From the IMG/VR virus record IMGVR_UViG_3300020215_000014, positions 1 to 45,944 of that record: a stretch of 45,944 bases of DNA; one strand, written 5' to 3'. Source of the DNA: a virus. The notes under the pieces are model-generated. The model had not been told where the DNA came from. It did no database searches and saw nothing but the letters and a program-made list of their open reading frames with translations. The position numbers and the translations under genes are program-made. Positions 6,964 to 14,099 of this stretch are shown one piece after another; within the stretch, counting starts at the first letter, position 1, and the number at the start of each line of letters is the position of its first letter.

Positions 6964-7138
6964 CGTTCATCAGCTCCTCAATCTCAAGTTCGGCCAGGCG
7001 GTAGCGCTCGGCCGGGGTGGCGTTCTCGTGCCAGTCGACGTGCCGGTGGCAGCGCCACCAGTCCGTCTCGGCGACGGCGGTGGCTCGGCACCGGGTACCG
7101 GCCTGGGTCAGGGCGCCGCAGCGCAGGTCGTTGCTCAT
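6956..7138 (-). CDS. Small zinc-binding protein (60 aa)
   Basis: Residues Cys7, Cys17 and the C-x-x-His pair near 30-33 (CGALTQAGTRC ... CHRH) form the Cys3His pattern seen in small phage zinc proteins with GTxCRATAV. An acidic helix follows (LAELEIEELMND). The start at 7138 overlaps the stop of the ParB-like gene (ATGA). Probably a nucleic-acid or protein adaptor; no activity can be named. Confidence 0.65.
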   Translation of the reverse strand: MSNDLRCGALTQAGTRCRATAVAETDWWRCHRHVDWHENATPAERYRLAELEIEELMNDV

Positions 7139-7911
7139 GCGAAGGTCCGCTCGGCCTGGCGGATCAGATTCTCCAGCGCCTGGCGCACGTAGCGCAGGTC
7201 GTCCGGCCGGCCCTTCGAGCCGAGGTCAGCGATGGCGTCCGAGATGTTGGACACGGCGCGGTCGAGGCGCTTCTCGAAGCGCTCGTACTGGTCCTCGTCG
7301 TTGATCGGCTTGTCACCAGCGTGCGAGCCCGGAGCGTTGTCCTGGCGGCGCTTCAGCTCGTTATAGGCGTCGTTGATGGAGCGGGTGCCCTGCTTGATCT
7401 GCTCGTACAGGTCTTCGGCGTTAAGGCTGATCGACTTGGCACGAGCCACGGCCTGCTGTCCGACGCCGAACTTCTCGGCGACCAGCTCGTCGGACCGACC
7501 GTGTGAATTCACACTATCGGACTGAGCGGACTGGTTCTGCCGCAGATTGGCGAGGCGGCGAGCCTCGGCCAGCTCCTCGTAGTAGGGGAGAGCGGCGACC
7601 GCCAGGGCGGCTCGCTGCCCAGTGGTGAGGTGGCGGCGGGCCAGGTTCAGCGAGACGATGTAGCCAATCGGGTCATCGCCGGTGTACTCCTCGACCGGGA
7701 CGACCGTGAGGTTCGTCTTGGCGAGGGCACGCAGCCGGTTGCGGCCGTCGAGAATCTCGTTCTGGTACAGGACGACGGGGTGGTGCAGGCCGTTGGCCTC
7801 GATGTCCTGCGCCAGCTCCAGCGTCTCCTCGTCGGAGATGTACGGGAACTCGTCGGCGAAGGGGTGAACGGACAGAGCTTGCAGCGTGGCAAGCGGCATC
7901 AGATTAGACAC
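7135..7911 (-). CDS. ParB-like domain protein
   Basis: Starting at the GTG at 7911 (258 aa), residues 14-64 are a ParB/sulfiredoxin-type domain (VHPFADEF, DIEANGLHHPVVL, ILDGRNRLRAL). A helical region with a likely helix-turn-helix follows at about 98-160 (LTTGQRAALAVAALP, VAEKFGVGQQAVARA), then a charged C-terminus. No ParA-like partner is present, so a regulatory or DNA-binding role is likelier than plasmid-style partition. Codons for QSAQSDSV contain two copies of the promoter heptamer and the palindrome GTGTGAATTCACAC. Confidence 0.8.
   Translation of the reverse strand: MSNLMPLATLQALSVHPFADEFPYISDEETLELAQDIEANGLHHPVVLYQNEILDGRNRLRALAKTNLTVVPVEEYTGDDPIGYIVSLNLARRHLTTGQRAALAVAALPYYEELAEARRLANLRQNQSAQSDSVNSHGRSDELVAEKFGVGQQAVARAKSISLNAEDLYEQIKQGTRSINDAYNELKRRQDNAPGSHAGDKPINDEDQYERFEKRLDRAVSNISDAIADLGSKGRPDDLRYVRQALENLIRQAERTFA
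7501..7537 (-). promoter_or_regulatory. Tandem heptamers plus 14-bp palindrome inside the ParB-like gene
   Basis: Leftward strand: CAGTCCG-N2-CAGTCCG, one base, then TAGTGT, running into the perfect palindrome GTGTGAATTCACAC (7501-7514). The heptamers match those at proven-looking promoters, but the spacing to a -10 box is only 10 bp and no start codon follows soon. It could be an internal promoter or an operator, perhaps bound by the ParB-like protein itself. Confidence 0.4.
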
Positions 7912-8167
7912 AGGCAGCTCCTCGGTTAGCGGCGGACTTGCGGTACTCGGCGAGCATCCCGTCGCGGCCGTGCAGCTCTTCGACGGTGCGCTCGGCCAGG
8001 CCGGCGGCGATGCCTTCATACTTGGCGGCGTCCGCCAGGGCGTCTCGGCCCTTGGGTGTATCCTCGCCGTACTTGCTGGCGATGTACCGCAGGTTGCGAG
8101 CCTTGCTGCGCATCCGGGCCGCCATCTCGGCGTAGGTGGGGGACAGGTTCGGGGTCTTGTCTGACAT
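7904..8167 (-). CDS. Hypothetical helical protein (87 aa)
   Basis: The ATG at 8167 has a good GAGGAG upstream and is the first gene of the long leftward block. The product is helical and charged (YAEMAARMRSKARNLRYIASKYG), with no Cys pairs or membrane segments. It overlaps the GTG of the ParB-like gene by 8 bp, which suggests coupled expression. Function unknown. Confidence 0.65.
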   Translation of the reverse strand: MSDKTPNLSPTYAEMAARMRSKARNLRYIASKYGEDTPKGRDALADAAKYEGIAAGLAERTVEELHGRDGMLAEYRKSAANRGAACV

Positions 8168-8432
8168 AGGGCGCCTCCTCAGGCACTAGTCTGGCGGTCT
8201 GTCCGACCGACTGAACCGACTCTAACACACTGAGAGTGGCGGCGCGACCGCTCCAAACCGGGACGAAACCGGTCAGACTGGGGCAACCCTCACAAGATTT
8301 TCCAGAAATTTCCCTGGCGCCGCTCCTGGCAGCGAACACCAGTTCAAGAAGGTGCAGGTAGCTGCCGATATCTGCAGTGAGAGAGGAGAGGCGCCCCCAG
8401 CGGGTGCCACAGAGTGAAGGATGGGGGTTGCG
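8168..8432. promoter_or_regulatory. Divergent regulatory region
   Basis: 265 bp separate the leftward block from a rightward 53-residue gene. On the leftward strand AGTCGG-N2-CAGTCGG repeats (within 8196-8222) resemble the heptamer element, with a weak TAGTGC 18 bp downstream of the second copy. On the rightward side AT-richer sequence near 8295-8310 and the dyad-like GCTGCCGATATCTGCAG near 8369-8385 precede a purine-rich ribosome binding site. Exact start points cannot be set. Confidence 0.4.
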
Positions 8433-8594
8433 ATGCCGGAACGTTTGAGAGAGCAGATGTCCGGACACTGCGTCAAGTGCGTGGCCTGGTTCGTGCACGG
8501 AGAGTGGTGGGCCGTCATGTACGACGACGAGAACCACGAGGAGGTGGTAGCGCCGGATCGGCAGCCGATCCTGTCGCCGCCGTGCCCGAACTAG
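8433..8594 (+). CDS. Hypothetical protein (53 aa)
   Basis: The ATG at 8433 follows AAGGATGGGGG. The product contains Cys-x2-Cys (HCVKCVAWF) near residues 13-16 and a Trp/Tyr-rich stretch (HGEWWAVMYDD), and ends SPPCPN. It is the only rightward gene in the left 9.8 kb and ends on a CTAG shared with the stop of the convergent RHH gene. Function unknown; a small Zn or redox site is possible. Confidence 0.6.
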   Translation: MPERLREQMSGHCVKCVAWFVHGEWWAVMYDDENHEEVVAPDRQPILSPPCPN

Positions 8595-8851
8595 ACGCCG
8601 TTGGGCTCGCGGCTCCGCCGGTCGGCATCGATGTGCCGGGCCAGCCCGAGCGCGTTCAGGAGCGTGGGCATGTTCTTCTCCAGCTCGGCCGTCGAGTCGT
8701 CGCTGTGACCGGTCAGGACGTGCCCCAGGCCGTCAATGAAAGCTGTGATTGTCACACCGTGGGAAACGCAGAACGCCCGGAGCGACTCGGCTCCGGGCGC
8801 GCAGATTGTTGCGTGGATTACCTTCTTGCGGCTGTCGTCGTGACCGTTCAC
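8591..8851 (-). CDS. Putative ribbon-helix-helix regulator (86 aa)
   Basis: GTG start at 8851 with GGAAGAG upstream. After a charged N-terminus comes a beta strand (KKVIHATICAP), helix A (AESLRAFCVSHG) and helix B (TITAFIDGLGHVL), the Arc/MetJ layout. The C-terminal half is helical and acidic. Its position in the control region next to a second DNA-binding protein suggests a repressor or switch role. Not certain without structure comparison. Confidence 0.6.
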   Translation of the reverse strand: MNGHDDSRKKVIHATICAPGAESLRAFCVSHGVTITAFIDGLGHVLTGHSDDSTAELEKNMPTLLNALGLARHIDADRRSREPNGV

Positions 8852-8920
8852 GACACTGCTCTTCCGCTCGGCGCATATGTTTACACAACAATAACGCCTG
8901 GGTACTCGCGTGTCTTGTGT

Positions 8921-9622
8921 CTACCCCCGGAGCGAGGGGAGCTGGCGCATGAGCTTCGCCAGCTCCTGCTGCTCGCGCTTCGAGATCAGCTCCTTGATGG
9001 GGGTGCCGGGGTTGTTCTGGACCTTGTCCATCTGGGTGGTGAGCACCTTGTTGTTGTGCTCCAGGGTCTTGACCACGGCTTTCAGCTCGGCCATCTCCCG
9101 GCGCAGGGCCGCCAGCTCGTCCCGGGCGGCGGCCAGCTCGACCTCGGCACGCTGGGCGCGAGCCTCGGCGTCCTTGGCGCCGGCGCTCTGCTCCTGGGCC
9201 TGAGTGGCGACGAGCGCCTTCTTCAGGAGCACGCCCGCCAGGAGGTCGAGGTCGACGGCGCCGTTCAGGACCGCCTCCACCTCGGCGGCCGGTGACGGCT
9301 CGGGCAGCCGGTTGATCTCGGTGAGCCACTCGGTCCGCTCGGCGGCTGAGGAGTTGAGCAGGCGCTCGGCGGTCGCCCGGCCCTCTCGGGTCAGTGCGAT
9401 ACGGTAGGTACGGCGCCCGTTCATGTCACGCTGGATCAGTCCGGCCTCTTCGATCTGCGACAGGACGCCAGACAGACTGTTTGTGTGCTTATGTCCGGTG
9501 TACTTCTTGAGCAGTGGCGTAGCCTGTCCAGCAGGGTCCTCCACGGCGCCGCCCTCACGGAGCAGTGCTTCGAGCACCTTGGCGCGGTGGGGGGTCATCA
9601 CGAAGTTCTTGCTGTCACCCAT
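8921..9622 (-). CDS. Winged-helix DNA-binding protein with coiled coil
   Basis: The ATG at 9622 follows AGGAGCCACAC and gives 233 residues. Residues ~8-90 form a MarR/PadR-like winged helix (MTPHRAKVLEALL, LSGVLSQIEEAGLIQRDMNGRRTYRIALTREGRATAERLL). Residues ~120-210 are a coiled coil (RAEVELAAARDELAALRREMAEL...). This suggests a dimeric transcription factor, perhaps the main regulator, divergent from the primase-helicase gene. A longer upstream frame exists but lacks a ribosome binding site. Confidence 0.7.
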   Translation of the reverse strand: MGDSKNFVMTPHRAKVLEALLREGGAVEDPAGQATPLLKKYTGHKHTNSLSGVLSQIEEAGLIQRDMNGRRTYRIALTREGRATAERLLNSSAAERTEWLTEINRLPEPSPAAEVEAVLNGAVDLDLLAGVLLKKALVATQAQEQSAGAKDAEARAQRAEVELAAARDELAALRREMAELKAVVKTLEHNNKVLTTQMDKVQNNPGTPIKELISKREQQELAKLMRQLPSLRG

Positions 9623-9733
9623 GTGTGGCTCCTGTTCTGCCCCATCCGCCGGGGCCAACTGCGAGTCCGGGGAAAACTCGACTTTGGATTCGGTAGTCCG
9701 AAGATGCCCGTATTCTCGGCATCTCAATCGCTT

Positions 9734-9765
9734 CAGTCAAGCGCGTTTGTCTGATTTCCTATGTA
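9734..9765 (+). promoter_or_regulatory. Probable promoter of the primase-helicase gene
   Basis: CAGTCAA (9734-9740), a 19-bp spacer and TATGTA (9760-9765) fit the phage promoter pattern with mismatches. The predicted transcript has a leader of about 40 bases holding a small hairpin (CCTGG/CCAGG) and a strong GAGGAGG, so unlike several other genes this one is not leaderless. Confidence 0.45.
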
Positions 9766-9812
9766 ACCCCTGGTCAGGGCCAGGAAATTTCTTGTCCGGT
9801 CTGAGGAGGCCC

Positions 9813-11546
9813 ATGCAAATCCGATATGTCCCTCTGTGTACCCCTGTTGTTGGTGGTGGTTGCGATTCTCATGGGCCGGACTGTCCTACTCCGGGGAAGC
9901 GGCCGCTTAACGCGGACTGGGTGAACCAGTGGTCCCTGGATCGGCCCAGTGGCAATGCCGGTGTTCTGACTGGTCCCGAGTCCGGTCTGCTCGTCATTGA
10001 CGTTGACACGGCCGAGGCTGCGGCCCAATACAGCGGGTGGGGAATGCCGCCCACCTTCGCCGTCAAGTCCGGCCGAGCCGAGGGCGTCGGCATGCACTAC
10101 TACTTCCGCTGGCCGGAAGGGCTTGAGCGCGTCCCGAATCGGCTCGACGGCATCGAGATCAAAGGCCCCGGCCGCCAGGTGGTGGCCTGGGACTCGCTGC
10201 ACAAGTCGGGTCAGCGGTACACCCGGCTCGGCGGAGCGTTCGCCGAGCTGCCCCAGGAGTTCGTGGAGCGGCTCCGTTCGGCTGCGCCCCAGCACGACCG
10301 GACAGAGGTGCTCAAGGCCACGGCCGAGGCGCTGGACCTCCTGGACGACTGGCTCACTGAGTTCCCCGACGCCGAGCAGCAGCGGGACGGCGACTGGGTG
10401 ATGGTGTGCCCGGCGCACGACGACCACGACCCCAGTCTGGTCGTCACGGCGTCCGAGGACCGGCTCCTCGTGCACTGCCGGGCGGGCTGCACGATCCACG
10501 AGATCACTGAGGCGGTCGGCTGGACTGCGGCGGACCTCTGGGTGCGGCGTGTCGAGCGCTTCGACCCGCTGGCCGAGATCAAGTGGCGGCGTGTCGTGCC
10601 CGGCGCCGAGCACTTGGGCACCAAGTTCCGCCTGTCCGATCTGCTGGCCTGCGACATCCCGCCGGTGCGCTGGACCGTGCCCGGCATCGTGCCGGACGGA
10701 CTGACGCTCCTGGCCGGACCGCCGAAGCTCGGCAAGTCGTGGCTCGTGCTCGACCTGGCGCTGCAGGTGGCGGCGGGCGGGCGGTTCCTCGACTCCGACG
10801 TGGAGCAGGGCGACGCCCTGTACCTGGCGCTGGAGGACAACCCCCGGCGGCTCCGGGGCCGGGCGCTGACGCTCCTCGCCGGGGCGCCGGCTCCGGGGCG
10901 GCTGGAGCTCTGGACTCGGGCGGGCAAGCTCAGCAACGGGCTGCTCCCAGAGATCGAGGCGTGGCTGGACGAGCAGGAGGACCCCCGCCTCGTGATCATC
11001 GACACGCTCGGCCGCGTCCAGGACAACGGCACGCTCGACTCCAAGGACGGAGGCTACGCCGATGCGGTCGAGGCCCTCGCCGGGTTACAGGACCTGGCGG
11101 CGGCCCGGGGCGTGGCGGTCGTGGTGATCACCCACACGAAGAAGGGCGGGTGGCACCAGGGCGGCGATCCGCTGGAGGCCGTGCTCGGCTCGCAGGGCTA
11201 CGCCGGGACGGCCGACTCGATCCTGGTCCTCAAGCGAGAGCGGGGCGAGGACTGCGGCGAGCTGTTCATCACCGGCCGCGAGATCGAGGAGGAGATGAAG
11301 ATGAAGCTCCGCTTCGATGACATGCAGTGCCGGTGGGTCATGGGCCACGAGCTGAGCCTGGAGCAGGAGATCATGCGGGTCATCGCCGAGAAGCCGTTCC
11401 AACTCACTGGGCGGGGCGTGCAGAACGCCGTAGGCCGCCGGGGGGCGGACGTGCGGGCGGTCCTCGACGCCCTCGAAGCGTCGGGTCAGCTCATCCAGCA
11501 GGAGCCTCAGGGCGGCGGCTGGAAGCGGTGGGGACTGCCCGTCTGA
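9813..11546 (+). CDS. Primase-polymerase / DnaB-RepA-like helicase fusion
   Basis: The ATG at 9813 with GAGGAGG upstream gives 577 residues. The N-terminus is an archaeo-eukaryotic primase-polymerase domain: Asp63-x-Asp65 (VIDVD), His95 (MHYYF) and the IEIKGPG strand. A zinc site follows (Cys199, His202, Cys222, Cys226; CPAHDDHDPS ... CRAGC). The C-terminal RecA-like ATPase has Walker A 302-309 (GPPKLGKS) and Walker B ending Asp397 (LVIIDT), then THTKK. A winged helix may close the protein. It would lay primers and unwind DNA at the replication fork, replacing T7 gp4. Confidence 0.9.
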   Translation: MQIRYVPLCTPVVGGGCDSHGPDCPTPGKRPLNADWVNQWSLDRPSGNAGVLTGPESGLLVIDVDTAEAAAQYSGWGMPPTFAVKSGRAEGVGMHYYFRWPEGLERVPNRLDGIEIKGPGRQVVAWDSLHKSGQRYTRLGGAFAELPQEFVERLRSAAPQHDRTEVLKATAEALDLLDDWLTEFPDAEQQRDGDWVMVCPAHDDHDPSLVVTASEDRLLVHCRAGCTIHEITEAVGWTAADLWVRRVERFDPLAEIKWRRVVPGAEHLGTKFRLSDLLACDIPPVRWTVPGIVPDGLTLLAGPPKLGKSWLVLDLALQVAAGGRFLDSDVEQGDALYLALEDNPRRLRGRALTLLAGAPAPGRLELWTRAGKLSNGLLPEIEAWLDEQEDPRLVIIDTLGRVQDNGTLDSKDGGYADAVEALAGLQDLAAARGVAVVVITHTKKGGWHQGGDPLEAVLGSQGYAGTADSILVLKRERGEDCGELFITGREIEEEMKMKLRFDDMQCRWVMGHELSLEQEIMRVIAEKPFQLTGRGVQNAVGRRGADVRAVLDALEASGQLIQQEPQGGGWKRWGLPV

Positions 11547-11551
11547 GCCCC

Positions 11552-11607
11552 AAAACTGCGTCCCAAAACTGCGTCCCGCCTATAGAGAGACAACGGGACG
11601 CAGTTTT
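11552..11607 (+). terminator. Terminator with duplicated left arm
   Basis: AAAACTGCGTCCC occurs twice in tandem (11552-11564, 11565-11577) and its exact complement GGGACGCAGTTTT lies at 11595-11607. Either left copy can pair with the right arm in a 13-bp stem with A- and T-ends, a good intrinsic terminator after the primase-helicase gene. The second left arm makes two mutually exclusive hairpins possible. Confidence 0.75.
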
Positions 11608-11639
11608 CATCCGGCCCTACATATGTTGCATCGTTGCAA

Positions 11640-11695
11640 GCGCTCCGAGAGCGCCAAACGGCCCTGCCCCCTCCGCTGACGCTCGGGGGCGGGCC
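11640..11695 (+). terminator. Second hairpin cluster before terS
   Basis: GCGCTC-CGA-GAGCGC (near 11640-11654) and GGCCC-t-GCCCCC with GGGGGCGGGCC (11660-11695) form two strong hairpins between the first terminator and the terS promoter. They lack a long T-tract and may back up termination. Confidence 0.45.
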
Positions 11696-11726
11696 TTCGT
11701 CCAGGCCCCGCACCCTGGCGTGTACT

Positions 11727-11758
11727 CAGTCCGATTGAACAACTGTTCGTGAGACAAT
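11727..11758 (+). promoter_or_regulatory. Leaderless promoter of terS
   Basis: A single CAGTCCG (11727-11733), a 19-bp spacer and GACAAT (11753-11758) are followed by six bases and the ATG at 11765. Because only one heptamer is present, this site shows which copy acts as the -35 element. No ribosome binding site is present, so the mRNA should start at or next to the ATG. Confidence 0.7.
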
Positions 11759-11764
11759 GGACAT

Positions 11765-12295
11765 ATGAGCGAGGACGCACCGAAGGCCCGCAAGCAGCGG
11801 GCCACAGCCGCGACTGGCCGTCGCCTGTACCGCGACGCCGCCCTGAAGCAGGGCCGCGGCTTCACACCAGACAAGCAGGCGGACTACCTCGCGGCGATCG
11901 CTCGCGGCCTGACCCGGTCCAAGGCCGCGGTCGCCGCCGACGTGTCGACCGCGACGGTCCGCGACTACATGAAGAAGGACCCGGCCTTCGCCGCCGCGGT
12001 GGTCGAAGCGGAGGCCCAAGCCTGCGACGAGGTCGAGGACGTGCTCCGCGAGCTGGCGTTGTCCGGCCACATGACGGCGCTGATGTTCTGGCTGCAGAAC
12101 CGCGCCCCGGACCGCTGGAAGGACATGCGCCGGGTGGAGAAGAAGGTCACGCACGAGGGCACCGTCACGCACGAGCTCGAAGCAGGCGCCACCATGCAGC
12201 GCATCGCGCAGCTCCAGGCAACGCTGGAGGAGCGCCGGGCGCTCCGGGCGGCGCCCTCGGACCGCATCATCGACGCCCAGGTCGTCGACGAGTAG
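11765..12295 (+). CDS. terS: Terminase small subunit-like DNA-binding protein
   Basis: 176 residues. The N-terminal part is basic and is followed by a helix-turn-helix typical of small terminases: DKQADYLAAIARGLTRSKAAVAADVSTATVRDYMKKDPAF (read in two parts; HTH around residues 38-75). The middle GHMTALMFWLQNRAPDRWKDMR is also characteristic (QNR..DRWKD). The C-terminus is acidic. It should recognise the packaging site. Unusually, terL lies 5 kb away across an oppositely oriented module. Confidence 0.8.
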   Translation: MSEDAPKARKQRATAATGRRLYRDAALKQGRGFTPDKQADYLAAIARGLTRSKAAVAADVSTATVRDYMKKDPAFAAAVVEAEAQACDEVEDVLRELALSGHMTALMFWLQNRAPDRWKDMRRVEKKVTHEGTVTHELEAGATMQRIAQLQATLEERRALRAAPSDRIIDAQVVDE

Positions 12296-12309
12296 CCCAG
12301 GAACGACGA

Positions 12310-12345
12310 GAGGCGGGTCACCCTGTTACGGGTGCCCGCCTCTTT
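12310..12345. terminator. Bidirectional intrinsic terminator
   Basis: GAGGCGGG-t-CACCC pairs with GGGTG-CCCGCCTC over 13 bp with one bulged T and a short loop, followed by TTT. It stands between the convergent ends of terS and the leftward ribozyme operon, and can serve both. Confidence 0.85.
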
Positions 12346-12355
12346 GCGTGTCCGG

Positions 12356-12565
12356 CTACGCCGCTCGGTCGATCGCCTGCTGGAACAGCGCCCGGCGCAG
12401 GATGCTCAGGGCCTCCCGCTGCTCCGGACTCTCGACGTGGGCGATCATCACCCGCCGGAAGTAGTTCTCGTTCTGCTGCAGCCGCAGGGTGTCCCCGGCG
12501 ACGCTCGCCTGGGCAGCCTTCTCGGCCCAGTCCTTCACGAACCGCTCAAGCTCCTCGTTGCTCAA
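12356..12565 (-). CDS. Hypothetical helical protein (69 aa)
   Basis: Last gene of the leftward accessory operon. ATG at 12565 overlaps the upstream TGA (ATGA). The product is helical and charged (ELERFVKDWAEKAAQ, REALSILRRALFQQAI). No membrane segment or cysteine. Function unknown. Confidence 0.65.
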   Translation of the reverse strand: MSNEELERFVKDWAEKAAQASVAGDTLRLQQNENYFRRVMIAHVESPEQREALSILRRALFQQAIDRAA

Positions 12566-12810
12566 TTCGTCTCCTCTCGCAGCAACTCGAGGATGGCCTC
12601 GGCCGGACCACCGATGTGGGTCGGGATCGCCCCGCCCCTGGCGTTGTACTCACGCAGCGCCGCCATCATGAAGTCGCCCTTCGGGCCGCCGTCCTCGTAG
12701 GCCAGCTCGGCCAGCGGGATGTGCTTGCAGCCCCCGGCCATGTCCTGGATGATCGGGTCGGCCTTGAGCGCCGCCCTCGTCTCGCCGTAGTGACTCGCTT
12801 CGATCGTCAT
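12562..12810 (-). CDS. Hypothetical protein (82 aa)
   Basis: The ATG at 12810 has a strong GGAGGAG that begins 15 bases after ribozyme A ends. The product contains KGDFMMAALREYNARGG and AEAILELLREE helices and a single Cys. No family was recognised. Its placement directly behind a self-cleaving RNA means that its mRNA should carry a 5'-hydroxyl end with a stable hairpin. Confidence 0.65.
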   Translation of the reverse strand: MTIEASHYGETRAALKADPIIQDMAGGCKHIPLAELAYEDGGPKGDFMMAALREYNARGGAIPTHIGGPAEAILELLREETN

Positions 12811-12825
12811 GCTCCTCCAGTGCCA

Positions 12826-12878
12826 GGCTCCTCAGTGCGGGGATGGCGCCCCGCAGACGGGCGTGCGCCCGTTTCGCC
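12826..12878 (-). ncRNA. Type II hammerhead ribozyme A
   Basis: Read leftward: stem II strand GGC, then GAAA, stem III (CGGGC/GCCCG, loop GCAC), cleavage triplet GTC (12858-12856), stem I (TGCGGGG/CCCCGCA, 7 bp), core box CTGAGGA, stem II strand GCC. All invariant core positions are present, with stem II as the open stem. Cleavage is predicted between 12856 and 12855. The TGA of the upstream gene ends one base before the ribozyme. Confidence 0.9.
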
Positions 12879-12879
12879 G

Positions 12880-13281
12880 TCAGTCCATGCAGAACACGCC
12901 GCCCGCCCCAACCAGGGCGAAGTGCGACAGGCCCTCGACCGGCTCCTCGGTGTCCCGGTACACGAAGCCCGTGTACTTGTACGGGTTGTAGGTGACGGCC
13001 CGGCCCCGCTCTTCCCACCCGGCGCCGTAGCCGTCGCTGCTCCAGTAGCCGTTGACGAAGGCGTGCACCGTCTTCTTGCCGGTGCGCCGCACTCGCTCCC
13101 GCCCGGCGGCGCTCACCTCGAACCGGCCCCAGGTCAGGCGGGCCTGGTCGGTGTGCCCGAGCACGAGGCCCGTCTCGGCGTCCATGACGCTGTACACGAC
13201 GCCGGCCTTGTGCAGGTTGCGGTACAGCTTGACGTGCTGGCCCCGCTCGACGGTGCGTCCCTTGTAGCTCGTGAATCCCAT
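12880..13281 (-). CDS. Conserved phage hypothetical protein (133 aa)
   Basis: ATG at 13281 preceded by GAGAGGAGCAGC, 20 bases after ribozyme B. The sequence has the features of a widespread phage/bacterial family of unknown role: HVKLYRNLHKAGVVYSV near residues 16-32, a LVLGHT strand, and GRERVRRTGKKTVHAFVNGY near 78-97. Many His, Arg and Tyr residues hint at an RNA- or nucleotide-binding surface, but no activity is known to me. Ribozyme A begins straight after its stop. Confidence 0.7.
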   Translation of the reverse strand: MGFTSYKGRTVERGQHVKLYRNLHKAGVVYSVMDAETGLVLGHTDQARLTWGRFEVSAAGRERVRRTGKKTVHAFVNGYWSSDGYGAGWEERGRAVTYNPYKYTGFVYRDTEEPVEGLSHFALVGAGGVFCMD

Positions 13282-13301
13282 GTGCTGCTCCTCTCGTGGC
13301 A

Positions 13302-13356
13302 GGCTCGTCAGTGCGGGGATGCCGCCCCGCAGACAGGGCCGAAGCCCTGTTTCGCC
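13302..13356 (-). ncRNA. Type II hammerhead ribozyme B
   Basis: Stem II GGC/GCC; GAAA; stem III CAGGGC/GCCCTG closed by a TTCG tetraloop; GTC at 13334-13332; stem I TGCGGGG/CCCCGCA; core box CTGACGA. Predicted cleavage between 13332 and 13331. The upstream gene stops (TGA, 13361-13359) two bases before it. Stem III differs from ribozyme A but keeps pairing. Confidence 0.92.
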
Positions 13357-13358
13357 GC

Positions 13359-13532
13359 TCAGTTGTCCCGCTGCGCCATCAGGCACTGCACCGTCTCGGA
13401 GAAGTCCTGCTCCCAGTCGCTCAGGGCCGAGTCGGTTGCGTAGGTGCCCCAGTCGTCCTCGTGCTCCTCGCACCACTTGGCGTGCTCATCGAGCATCGCT
13501 GCGATGCGGTCAACGATCTCCTTGTCAGTCAT
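13359..13532 (-). CDS. Hypothetical acidic protein (57 aa)
   Basis: ATG at 13532 overlaps the upstream TGA and has GGAGGTGGCGC before it. The product is a strongly acidic helical protein with one pair of cysteines (WCEEHEDDW and VQCLM). No family was recognised; DNA mimicry is conceivable for so acidic a protein but is not shown. Its stop abuts ribozyme B. Confidence 0.65.
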   Translation of the reverse strand: MTDKEIVDRIAAMLDEHAKWCEEHEDDWGTYATDSALSDWEQDFSETVQCLMAQRDN

Positions 13533-13687
13533 GCGCCACCTCCTATGGCTCGGTTGTGCTTGCGTGCCACTGCGAACGCCTGCGTGGGACTGGCGTAGAA
13601 GCCCTTGCACCGCCCCGTCACGGTGTCCCGGACGAAGTAGAGGCGGTGGGCCGGATCAGCTCCGACCCGGAATCGGTCACAGCTCAT
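13529..13687 (-). CDS. Hypothetical protein (52 aa)
   Basis: ATG at 13687, overlapping the upstream gene by 11 bp. The sequence reads MSCDRFRVGADPAHRLYFV, then a DTVTGRCKGFYASPTQAFAVA segment that looks like a small beta-hairpin plus helix, with a basic tail. Two cysteines only. Function unknown. Confidence 0.6.
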   Translation of the reverse strand: MSCDRFRVGADPAHRLYFVRDTVTGRCKGFYASPTQAFAVARKHNRAIGGGA

Positions 13688-14099
13688 CGGTGCCTCCGTA
13701 TCCCTGCGTGTCGGCCGGTCCCTGGCGAACGCAGCGCTTGAATCGGTAGTCCTCGTGCGCCCAGTCACCGCTGGGCCGGTTCGGGTCGTTGGCGATGGCC
13801 GACCCGGTGGACAGGTGGCACACCTCGTGCCACACGACCTCCAGCAGCAGCTCGTCGGGCAGGTCCCACGCCAGGCGAATCTCGCACCGGCCCGACTGCT
13901 CGCCGTTGTCCGCATCGGCGGCGGCGCCCTCGGCGACGAGGTGGAGCGGCAGGGGGGCGACGCTCGGGTGGCAGGGCCGGTACCCGAGCCGCTCCTGCGC
14001 CGCTACGGCGTTTGCGACTGGCGACGGCGCCGCAGCGGGCGCCTGCGTGACGCCCACTACTGCGGCCGTTGCCAGTGCGACCAGGGCGGCGGGCCTCAC
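13677..14099 (-). CDS. Secreted HExxH putative metallopeptidase (140 aa)
   Basis: GTG start at 14099, sharing GTGA with the phosphatase-like gene. Residues 1-24 are a signal peptide (RPAALVALATAAVVGVTQA). A zincin signature His91-Glu92-x2-His95 stands in VVWHEVCHLSTG, with candidate third ligands at Asp112, His115 or Glu116 (GDWAHEDYRF). Four cysteines could form disulfides outside the cell. At 140 residues it is a minimal zincin, like the small peptidases that cleave surface proteins. Target unknown; the HExxH match is short, so the assignment is moderate. Confidence 0.65.
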   Translation of the reverse strand: MRPAALVALATAAVVGVTQAPAAAPSPVANAVAAQERLGYRPCHPSVAPLPLHLVAEGAAADADNGEQSGRCEIRLAWDLPDELLLEVVWHEVCHLSTGSAIANDPNRPSGDWAHEDYRFKRCVRQGPADTQGYGGTDEL